A stretch of 14,029 nt of DNA from NCBI GenBank assembly GCA_004335835.1, contig RWJK01001598.1, positions 1 to 14,029 of the forward strand. The letters run 5' to 3'. The position numbers and the translations under genes are program-made. Source of the DNA: Scenedesmus sp. ARA3. Taxonomy: Eukaryota; Chlorophyta; Chlorophyceae; Sphaeropleales; Scenedesmaceae. The number at the start of each line of letters is the position of its first letter. Within the stretch, counting starts at the first letter, position 1. The notes below the pieces were generated by a model, which worked only from the letters and a program-made list of their open reading frames with translations, was not told where the DNA came from and made no database searches. Positions 1-8,389 of the stretch are shown piece by piece.

Positions 1-1010
1 GCCCTGTGCAGTCCTTGGCCATGTGCCCCACCTCCCCACACTTGAAGCAGGTGCTGTTGAAGGCCTTGGGGTGCGGGCACTGCCGCGCGATGTGGTCCGA
101 GGCGCCGCAGTTGAAGCAGCCGCCGCCGGGCGGCCCACCGCCTGGCCCCATGTGGTGGGCTGGGCCGATCATGCCGCCACCTGGTGGGCCGGGTGGTCCC
201 CAGTGGCCGTCAGGGCCGGCTTCATGCATGCCCATGCCGCTGCCGTCACCACCCCAGCCAGCATCATCGTCAAAGCCGTCCCCTGCTGCTGCTGCTGCTG
301 CTGCCCCTGGCATGAGTCCATCGCCATCATCAAACTGCTGCTGCTCGTCCAGCTGCTGCTGAGGATCAAAGCCGCCGTCGTCAAACATGCCCTGCTGCTG
401 CTGCTCGTCGTCACCCATCATGTCATCATCACCATCACCCTGCCAGCCTGCCTGCTGCCCATCCCCGCCCATCATCATCATGCCGCCGCCTGCTGCACTG
501 CCTGGGCCCATCATGCCCCCAGCAGCAGCAGCAGCAGCAGCAGCAGCACCCCACCCCATGCCAGGCATACCACCGGGCCCTGCCATGCCACCCATACCCC
601 CCATCATACCGCCCATACCGCCCATGCCCTCGCCCCAGCCCATGCCAGCAGCAGCAGCAGCCATAGGGTTCATGCCACCCATGGCAGCCATAGGCCCCAT
701 GCCCATGCCAGCAGCCATGGCAGCAGCAGCAGCAGGGTGGTACATCATGCCACCCATACCCCCAGGCATGCCAGCCATCCCGCCCATGCCACTGCTGCCA
801 AAGCCACCACTGCCATCCTCATCGCCCTGCTGCATCATCATGCCGCCCTGCTGCTGCTGCTGCCCGAAGCCGTCGTCAAAGTCGTCATCAGGCTGCTGCT
901 GCTGCTGCTCGTCGTAGCCAAAGCCGTCGCCGCCAGGGCTCTGCTGCTGCTGCTGCTGGTCAAAGTCCTCCTCCATAAAGTCACTGCAGCAGCAGCATCA
1001 GCATCAGCAT

Positions 1011-1043
<33 letters not shown>

Positions 1044-2121
1044 GAGGTGAGGGTAGAGACAATGCGAGTACAACACACAGCAAACACGTAGCAGCAGATG
1101 CAAGCCGAGAGGGCGCATGCGATGAGGATCAGCGCTGCAGGCTTGAACACGCGCGTGCAGGGCATGCCTCACAGCAATGCCAGCAGGAAGATCAATGTGC
1201 AATCCCTCTCCTTGTTCAGGGAGTGAGCCACCAAAACAGCATGCAACAGAAGGCTCACCCGTCGGGCTGCTGCTGCTGCTGTGCCTCTTCTTGCTTCACA
1301 GCGGCTGCTGCTGCTGGCCCTGTGCGAGCAGCCAGCTTGATCTGCACGCCCCGCCCGGGCTTGCCTGCAGGCAGGTCACGCCAGCAGCAGGTGTGCAGAC
1401 ACAGGATGACAGTGTTGCGGCATGACAAGTGAACGCCCAGCAGCAAGGTGCACAGGCATGGCATCAGGCTGTACAGCATGACAGCTCAGCACTGTACGCA
1501 TTCAAATATACAGCATGCACTGCACGCCACGCCAGCAGCAGTTCACAGCAGTTGCACACGAAGGATGAGAGGCGGAACCACCAGCCCAGCAGCAAGGTGC
1601 GCAGGCACTGCAGCACACTATGCCATACGGCAGCGTAGCACTGTGCCTGTTGCTGATGCACAGCATGCAGAACATGTGCTCAAGCAGAAACACAGCAACC
1701 ACCCTCTACAACACCGCCATCTAGCCAGCCAGCCAGCCAGCCAGCCAGCCCCACACTCACTCTGCTGCAGCTCGCCGCTGCCGCCAGCCGCCATGCCGCC
1801 AGCACCCCTCAGGCCAGGCCCCACCAGGCTGGCCTCGCCCTCGCCATCAAGCAGATCCAGCGCTGCTGACGCGCTGCTGCGCCGCGACTGCAGCTGCAGC
1901 AGCTGCTGCCCGCCCTGCTGCTGCTGCTGCCCTGAGCCCATGCTGCGCATAGAGCTGTCATGCTGCTGGTGCATGGCAGCATCCTGCTCATCATGACTCA
2001 TGCCAGGCATGGGGCTGGGTGGCCCCACTGTGTCAGGGGGCAGGTCAGGGATGCCGCTCAGCTGCAGCTCCACTGCCTCAGGCCCATCATAGTCACCACC
2101 CAGCGGCTGCTGGCTGCCTGC

Positions 2122-2154
<33 letters not shown>

Positions 2155-3333
2155 GCCAGACTCCTCCTCTGCACCTTCGGCTGCATCATCGTCCTTGGCA
2201 GCAGCAGCATCCTTTGCTGCTGCTGCTGCTGCTGCTGCCGGGCCGCAGGAGGCCACCAGGGTGAGCACCACGCTGAGGTCAGGCACGCGCTTGTACTCGC
2301 GGCCCCGCGCGCGCGGCACTATGTGCTGCTGCTGCGGCTGCACGCCGGCTGGCTCGTCCTTGTTGGGGTGCTGCAGGTGCAAGTGCAAGAGGCCAAGAGC
2401 GGTGCAGACATGCGGGCGCTTGTCAGCTGCAGCGCAATTACAGTGCATGCAGCCAAGTGGACACACACCGGCTCGTACTTGTTGGGGTGCTGCATTGTGT
2501 TGGTCAACAGACAGACACCAGCGCAGATGTAGGCATGGCTCAGCAGCGCAGTCAAAGGAGTCAAGCATGCCAGCTGGGGCGGGCGACCTCCATTGGGTCA
2601 TGAATTTGGGTAGCCCAGCCCTGTACCCACAACATACAGCCCGCAGTTACGCAGCAACGTGTTAAGCACGCGGCCTGCAGCAAGGCCAGCCGCAGCAGCC
2701 CACCTGCTGCCTCCAGGCAGCCACAGCCGCCACCACCTCACGCGGCAGCCCTGCCAGGTCATCAGCCTCCACTGAGGCGGCCAGCACCTCGATCTTGCTG
2801 CGCACACTGTACGCCGCACGGTACTTGGCCACCAGGCGCTGCAGGCAAACAAGGCACCGCAGAAGTTCAAGCAGAGACATCCACATAGTAATGTCAAGGG
2901 ATTGGCATGCAGCACAGAGCAGTACTTGGCCACCAGGCGCTGCAGGCAAACAGACAGGGCGGGGGTGCAAGGACATCAGATCAACAGGAAGCACAGGGCG
3001 GTACTTGGTCACGAGCTGGCGTGTGACAGTTGCAGGTGGTGCGAGCTAGATGGCAGCGCCAGCATGCGATTTAAGCCAACTAGGCAAGCGTTCTCCACTC
3101 CCCCACCTGGTAGCCCCTCCAGCACACAGGCCACCAGCTGGCATCACTGACCTGTTAAGTGCGTTGCCCTGTGTGTGAGCTGCAAGACGCTCCAACAAAC
3201 AGCCCAAAGCAACACTGCACTCTCCACTCCCCCACCTGGTATCCCCTCCAGCTCTTCTCAGTGAGCCCGTAGTTGAAGAAGTCGCTGATGTCAGCGCCAG
3301 CGGCACGCCACGGCGCAGTCGTCACCCTGGCGG

Positions 3334-3364
<31 letters not shown>

Positions 3365-6300
3365 CGATTGTGAAGGTCATCAGGAATATGTGAACGTTGC
3401 GGTGCGGTGCAGCCAACAGCCATGCATGCCGCAGTTGCAACAAGGTCCAGCCCCTTCGTACTGCCACACGAGACTGCCTGCCCACCTCCGGCGCCCGTTT
3501 CCGGCACCCTCCCCAACCCCCGGCCACCCCCCGCAACACATAGCCAGTGGCCCCACCCCCAGAAGCCCCCTGAGGGCCCCTCCGCTGTTCTCACCACCTG
3601 TCCAGCTCCAGGGAGAAGATCTCTCTCCCTCGAATACACCCCCACTGCCCAGCATTGTGTGTCCCAATAGGCGATTGATGCCCACAAACATGCCCACTGT
3701 CCCGCTCCAGGGAAAAGATCTCTCCATGCCCCAGGTTAAAGAACTCCTTGTAATCCACAACCACCCCTACCCCCAAAACCTTGCAATGAAAGCCCTAAGC
3801 CCTTAACACACTAAACCTCAATGTTTATGAAATAAACCCCGGTCCCTGCCCCCACCTGTCCAGCTCCAGGGAGAAGATCTGGCAGTGGCCCAGATTCAGG
3901 AACTTCTGGTACTCCACAACCACCCCTGCCCCCAAACCTGGCAATGCCCTAAGCCCTTGACACACTAAACCTCAATGTTTATGAATTTAAACCAACCTGT
4001 CCAGCTCCAGGGAGAAGATCTCGCCGTGCCCCAGGTTGAGGAACTCCTTGTACTCCTCCTTGTCCACGTTGTGCTGGCGGGGCAGCTTGATGGGCTGACC
4101 GGGGCCCGCAGCACCAGGGAAGGCCGCGTCAGCGTCACGCAGCGCGGCTGCCACCTGCAAGGGGGGGGGGGCAAAAGCAAAAGAGGCGGGTGATGCGCAG
4201 GGTGAGCTGCATGTGTGCAGGGGTGATGCGCAGGGTGAGCTGCATGTGTGCAGGGGTGATGCGCAGGGTGAGCTGCATGTGTGCAGGGGTGATGCGCAGG
4301 GTGAGCTGCATGTGTGCAGGGGTGATGCACAGGGTGATGCGCAGGCTTGAGGGAGGATGCCACAGCATGGCAAGGGCCTGTTGCCTGCAGGGGTGCACAG
4401 GGGTGCACAGGGGTGCTCAGAAATGTGGTGTACATGTCTGGAGTAGCAGCAACGCCTGCCGCACATCTGCAGCAGCCAGCAGCACCGGGGAAGGCCGCGT
4501 CAGCGTCACGCAGCGCGGCAGCAACCTGCAGCGGAGGCGAAAAGATGGAAAGGAAGCGGAGAGAATTGGAACAGTGTAGCTAGTATGTGCAGTGAGATAT
4601 ATGTGTGGTCGGTGCATGATGTGTGGGTTGAAAATGCCTGAGTGAAGAGAGGCGCGATATGGCAAGGGGTGCACAGCCCCATGTATGCAGATGGCGCAGC
4701 AGCAGCGCTCTTTGAATTTCAGCTAAAAGGGGGAAGGCAGAAGACAACAAGTTGGTCAGGTGTTCCTCAGCCACACCAGGCAGCCAGCCGCACCAGGCCC
4801 GCCATGCCACCACCAAAATCAAGAAGCAGCAGACAACCTAAAGCTGGCAGACAATCGAATCAAGGAAGGAACTTTGAACCTGGCCACCAGTTGCTGCAGG
4901 CAGCCGCACCTGGTAGCCGGCCATGCCCATGGGGATGAAGTTGAGGGAAGGGGCCTCAGCAGGAGGGGGAGGGCCGCCGGGGGGCGGGCGCGGCGGCGGC
5001 ACGGCACCCGGCGGGCCCCCTGGCGCATCTGCACCTGGGTAGGGCACTGCAGCAGGCAGCAGAGCAGCACAGCGAGGCGAGGGGTGTTGTTGACAGGGAC
5101 GATGTATTTTGCTTTCAAGCGTTTAAGCAAAGTGGTTGGCAAATGATGCATCCGACTAGGATAGTGCTACTGTTTGCGCGAAAAAAAGTTGCATTAGCAG
5201 CAGACCAGGTGAATGTGCAGCAGGCAGCTGATGCGACAACAGCCAGTGTGGCTGCGTTTGAAGACACCTGTTTTACCCACTCCTGCAGCTGCTGCTGTCA
5301 CACGCTATGCCTCTTGCATGCAGCACAGCACACATGTGGCAGGGACATGCTGCACACACACAGCTGCCTGCTACTGCTGCTGCCTGCTGCACTCCTCCTG
5401 CAGCTCCGACCCTCGACAATATTCAAGGGCCACCCGCCCCTCACCTGGTGGGGGCCGTGGCCCAGGCACACCAGCCTGCCCCGGCATCACACCCAGCGGC
5501 AGGCTGTACTGCTGCTGCTGCTGCTGCGGGCCGCCCATGCTGCCCGCCGCACTCAAGCTAGACATAAGAGAGCCCTGCCGCTGCTGCTGCTCCATGGATG
5601 GCATGCCTGCCATGCCACCCTGCTGCTGCTGTAGGTGCTGCTGGCCTGGCATTTGGTGTGGCCCGCCAGCAGCAGCAGCGGCAGTGCCGAGTGAGGCCTG
5701 CGGCTCCAGCCCAGGCCGCACATACTGCAGGTGGCTGCTGGGCACCCTGCTGCCTGCTGGGGGAGCCCCCCCTGGGCCTGCAGGGGGCTTGGGGTAGCCG
5801 CCTGCTGGCGTGCCGCCTGCTGCTGCTGCTGCTGCTGCCTTGGCTGCTGGTGCTGGCGTGGGTGCTGGGTCCTCGTCAACTAGGATGTCAAAGTCCTGTT
5901 GGGGTGCAGATGGTGTATGGCATTGCAGCGGGTGAGGGGAGGCGGGGGCAAGGTGCAAGAGCAGTCCACTGATGGTGATGACAATGTCCTTGCAGGGTGA
6001 GTGCAAGCACCAGTGCCAGTGCAGGCGAGTACCGCTGCAATCAATTATGAACAGCATGCAAGCAACACAGCTGCTGCAGTTGCAGGAATGAACAGCGCCA
6101 AAAGCAAACCACGGCAAGCGCAGCCATGCCAGCAGTCCTGGCAGCGGAGCAAGCTAGCCATCATCTGCTGCTCACATCATCATCGTCGTCATCAGCTGCT
6201 GCAGGCCGCACTGTTGCTGCTGGCTGCTGGTGTTGTTGCTGCTGCTGCAGCTGCAGCTGCTGCTGCTGTTGCTGTGTGAAGCTCTGCTGCTGCAAGCCAG

Positions 6301-7187
6301 AAGGAACAGCATGCTGCGCTGCAAAGGGTGTGGCTGTGGGCCCTGCAAGCAACATACACAGGTGTCAGCAACGTCAGCAGGCACAGCATACATGTCACAG
6401 CTGCGCGCATGCAAGCACACTCAGGCATGCTCACAGCAGGGGTACGCAGCCCCGGCACAACCCTTCCACGCAACACAAGCACCATGTCCGTGCATGCTGT
6501 CACAACGGCCCACAAGCAGCACCAGCAGCAAGTGTTGGCAGCTGCTTACCTGCTGCTTGCTGCTGCTGCTGAGCTTGCTGCTGCTGATAAGCTGCGCCGC
6601 CATCGTCCGAAGACCCATACAGCTGCACAGCAGCACCATGCATAACACACATGCATATTTTGTTGGCGCCGTGGTTACACACAGCATGGTGTAGCAGTGC
6701 CAGCAAGGTTCAAGCAGTGCGTCTCAGAGCAAGGCGCTGCTGCGGCACGTGTACTGCAGGCAGCTGCTGTCTATGCAGAGGCTGCTACTAAGCACATGCA
6801 ACGCTCGCACAACAACACGCCTGCACCTGCAAGTCCATCAGCAATGCCTGCAAGCCATTGCAGTGTGTACACATAGCGCCCTGTCACAGCGCTCACTACC
6901 TGGCCATACAGGTCATCGTAGTCATCGTTGCGAGCTGCTGCTGCAGCTGCTGGGGGCGGCTGCAGCGACTGGTGAGCCACAAGGCCGCCTGCAAGCACAC
7001 AGCAGGTGGTGTGGAGGTGGAGGTGGCGGTGGTCACTTGCGGCATGCCTGTGCATGCTGCGTGACGTGTGGAAAGCAGGCTGCAGCATGGAGACAGGCGC
7101 ACCGTTGGCTGCTGCTGGCTTGTGTGGCGCCACTGGCTCCTCCACAGCGCTGCTGCCATACAGCTCAGCAAACTCGTCGTCATCCAT
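1..7187 (-). CDS. FIP1: FIP1-like pre-mRNA 3'-end processing factor (CPSF subunit), 12 exons, 3' end cut by window edge
   Basis: Fip1 scaffolds the cleavage/polyadenylation machinery in the nucleus, bridging CPSF30 and poly(A) polymerase. Exons in transcription order: 7187-7103, 6949-6900, 6622-6550, 6342-6176, 5895-5445, 5046-4910, 4154-3997, 3326-3236, 2838-2704, 2370-1761, 1364-1259, 983-1. All junctions are GT-AG and keep phase for 1015 codons. Start MDDDEFAELYG has an ATGG context. Layout: acidic-aromatic N-terminus with three LYG motifs (1-55); Gln-rich stretch ending in six Asp (to 125); DFDILVDEDP then an Ala/Pro/Gln linker (126-321); core (322-449) with GEIFSLELDR and, at 379-403, PWR..GADISDFFNYGLTEKSW, the family hallmark; acidic/polyQ region; RGVQIKLAARTG (about 657); Met/Gly- and DFD/polyQ-rich tail; CCHC knuckles at 977-990 and 1000-1013. 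The identification is firm. The exon 2 and exon 6 acceptors each have an alternative AG nearby. The downstream end is not seen. Confidence 0.9.
8..118 (-). other. FIP1: Two CCHC zinc knuckles in the FIP1 C-terminal tail
   Basis: Two 14-residue C-x2-C-x4-H-x4-C units are encoded in the exon 12 frame: CFNCGASDHIARQC (77-118) and CFKCGEVGHMAKDC (8-49), separated by nine residues. Knuckles of this type usually bind single-stranded RNA or DNA. The frame is continuous with the DFD/polyQ and Met/Gly-rich tail of the Fip1-like protein. More knuckles could follow outside the window. I know of CCHC knuckles on CPSF30 but not as a standard part of Fip1. Confidence 0.9.
1723..1750. repeat. (AGCC)7 tetranucleotide run in FIP1 intron 10
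   Basis: Seven perfect AGCC units start just past the exon 10 donor. The rest of this 396-bp intron (1365-1760) holds a motif close to CCAGCAGCAAGGTGCRCAGGCA at about 1437 and 1586, with a weaker relative at 1382. It also holds a few unsupported short ORFs. Confidence 0.85.
2351..2494 (-). repeat. Duplicated acceptor edge of FIP1 exon 10
   Basis: The first codons of exon 10 with the acceptor (2351-2375, HPNKDEP) recur at 2470-2494 (HPNKYEP), 119 bp away in intron 9, with one difference in 25 bp. The AG acceptor is intact in both. Confidence 0.82.
2821..3019 (-). repeat. Triplicated acceptor edge of FIP1 exon 9
   Basis: The acceptor plus RLVAKY codons at 2821-2851 recur perfectly over 31 bp at 2922-2952 (offset 101 bp). 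A weaker third copy at 3001-3019 reads QLVTKYR after a CAG. The two upstream copies lie inside intron 8 (2839-3235). Each keeps an AG acceptor, so each is a candidate decoy. The 101-bp spacing would shift the frame if the middle copy were used and read through. Confidence 0.88.
3092..3254 (-). repeat. Duplicated donor edge of FIP1 exon 8
   Basis: About 33 bp spanning the end of exon 8 and the start of intron 8 (3221-3254) recur at 3092-3124, 129 bp further on, with one or two differences. Both copies encode WRGYQ followed by a GTGGGGGAGTGGAGA donor. Using the copy as donor would retain in-frame sequence that soon meets a TAA. Confidence 0.85.
3236..3326 (-). other. FIP1: FIP1 exon 8: the Fip1 signature motif
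   Basis: This 91-nt exon supplies one base to finish an Arg codon begun in exon 7, then 30 codons ending at WRGYQ and a GTGGGG donor. It reads APWR, then GADISDFFNYGLTEKSWRGY. Human and plant Fip1 proteins have the same arrangement: PWR, a Pro/Gly stretch, D.SD(F/Y)FNYG, E, W and Y. In the known CPSF30-Fip1 complex this segment contacts CPSF30 zinc fingers. It is the residue-level evidence that names the whole gene. The acceptor CCGCCAG is preceded on the minus strand by a (CTG)9 run (3336-3362). Confidence 0.93.
3598..4060 (-). repeat. Four copies of the 3' edge of FIP1 exon 7
   Basis: The true exon edge starts at 3997. Copies begin at 3856, 3697 and 3598 (the last truncated to about 33 bp). 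The 3697 and 3856 copies carry exon and intron sequence in units of about 159 and 141 bp. Read on the minus strand, the copies still encode EYQKFLNLGHCQIFSLELDR (3856 copy) and DYKEFFNLGHGEIFSLERDS (3697 copy), against EYKEFLNLGHGEIFSLELDR in the exon. The 3856 and 3598 copies keep the ACAG|GTGG donor. All lie inside intron 7 (3327-3996). Confidence 0.9.
4110..4531 (-). repeat. Duplicated acceptor edge of FIP1 exon 7
   Basis: The first 45 bp of exon 7 and its acceptor (4110-4160) recur at 4481-4531, 371 bp upstream in the gene, with about five differences. Both encode VAAALRDADAAFPGAA after a CAG. The copy is followed by non-exonic sequence and has no good donor, so I read it as a dead duplicate in intron 6, not as a cassette exon. 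Confidence 0.85.
4189..4345. repeat. 33-bp minisatellite, about 4.5 copies
   Basis: Four near-perfect units GGTGATGCGCAGGGTGAGCTGCATGTGTGCAGG (a 33-bp period) are followed by a shortened, altered unit. The units are contiguous, with no spacers. The array lies in FIP1 intron 6, ending about 34 bp before the exon 7 acceptor. On the minus strand each unit contains CACATGCAG, a 3' splice-site look-alike. The real acceptor is set apart by a C11 tract (G11 on the plus strand, 4161-4171) before TTGCAG. Confidence 0.9.
5047..5444 (-). other. FIP1 intron 5, no recognised content
   Basis: The 398-bp intron runs from the GTGAGG donor after GPRPPP(G) to a CTGCAG acceptor. It holds CTG-rich stretches, an AT-richer patch around 5100-5200 and no exon-like or repeated segment that I can support. 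Confidence 0.6.
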
Positions 7188-7727
7188 GTGCTGCTGCGTT
7201 GACCAGCTGCTGCTGCTGCTGCTGCTGCTGCTGTGATGTCTGATGGGCAGGTGCTACTGCTGCTCCAAGCAGAGGCACCACCAGCAGCAGAGTGGGTGAC
7301 AGCAGCTGATGCTCAGACCAGCTCTATACCGGAGCCTTTCCGAAGTAGAACTGGTGTCTGTATCATGAAACCGAGCAGATGGTATCAGGAGTCGCAAAAG
7401 AACGTTTTGAGAAATACTGTAGGGACAGAACTGGCAGTGATGGCTAGCATTGTTAATCGATCGATTCAGTGGCGAAAGTTGCTTATACACATGTCTGTTA
7501 CCGTGTTCTTGTTCACACTACGATCGGCCAGCGCTGGTGACAAATGACATGGTTTCCTGTGGGCCTGCAGCTTTCCTCTGGGCCTGCAGCTGTCGTGAAG
7601 CAGAGCACAGCATCGTCATGATCGCCATTGATTGTAAGTTTGGTTGCTTTGGTTATTGGAAGTGCCTGTCAAGAGGAACATACAGTGGCATACCTAGGGC
7701 AAGCCCTGATCAACATTTCAAAGTGCA
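7188..7727. promoter_or_regulatory. Shared upstream region between divergent FIP1 and CPI1
   Basis: These 540 bp separate the start codons of two divergently transcribed genes, so they must hold both promoters and both 5' UTRs. A (CTG)9 run at 7207-7233 lies just upstream of the FIP1 ATG and would read as CAG repeats in its leader. The middle (about 7330-7700) is less GC-rich and nearly free of triplet repeats, unlike the flanks. A near-perfect 15-nt direct repeat, GGGCCTGCAGCT, occurs at about 7560 and 7579. I see no convincing TATA box. ORFs here have no recognisable product. Confidence 0.6.
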
Positions 7728-8344
7728 ATGAGTACAGGTAGTGCTCTAGCATCCTTCCAGCGTCTTGAACGTCAAGTAATGAGCAATGACGCCTTCGTGA
7801 TCGCTGTGGTCTTCACCATCCTCATGTTTTACCGAGGAGCAGCAGTACACACTGCATGTTGCTGCTGTTGTGCTGTACATCACCAACCTAGCTGCCAGCA
7901 TCTACAGCAGCAGCAGCAGCCATTCGCCGCCTTCTTTTTTAACACAACCTGTGCCCTGCACCGCATGCCCAGCAGGCAGCAGCTGGCTGGCGGCCAACCC
8001 CAGCAAGCGCTGGGCGGAGCTGTTCTTCCTGGCCTACAGCCCCTTCTGGATTGGCTGGGCGCTGTGCATACTGGTGCCCTTCCAGCTCTACGAGGTGAGC
8101 CGGCAGCGCGGGGAAGGCAGTGATCAGCACTGCAAACAGGATAAATTTGAAGTACCGCAGGTCAACATAAGCAGATGCAACGGAAAAGGCACATGGGTGA
8201 CGCTGCCTGGGAGGGACCGCGTGCAGTGTGTCCTTGCGCGCTCGCCAACGCACCACACAGGCACTGCAGCAGCGCTGCTTCCACATGTCCCGCAACAACG
8301 ACAGAACTTGACGCACACTGCTATAATATACATAAACAACATTA

Positions 8345-8389
<45 letters not shown>

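Noticed and set aside
23..1432. A 469-codon plus-strand open frame, with other long plus-strand frames, at the left end
   Set aside because: They are antisense to FIP1 exons 11-12 and introns. Their composition is repeat-driven His/Ala/Leu/Ser runs from CAG/CTG tracts, with no recognisable domain.
3856..3996. Exon 7 copies as a cassette exon of FIP1
   Set aside because: Acceptor candidates before the copy (CCAG and GGCAG) leave two bases before the frame and so need phase 1, but exon 7 ends in phase 2. The 3697 copy also has no GT at its edge.
4189..4345. Possible CRISPR array
   Set aside because: The 33-bp units are contiguous without spacers and the context is a eukaryotic intron.
4771..4925. 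A sixth FIP1 exon-edge copy (exon 6 donor, CAGCCGCACCTGGTAGCC versus CAGCCGCACCAGGCCC)
   Set aside because: The similarity is short and interrupted. It fits the pattern but cannot be told from chance in this low-complexity DNA.
7233..7547. A 104-codon plus-strand ORF in the shared upstream region
   Set aside because: It has no domain, no coding-like composition and no homologue I recognise, and it lies in the promoter between divergent genes.
7870..7975. N-terminal extension of CPI1 exon 2 upstream
   Set aside because: The open frame lacks an ATG, the CAG repeat residues do not resemble the family, and a good acceptor (AGCAG at 7975) precedes the conserved start.
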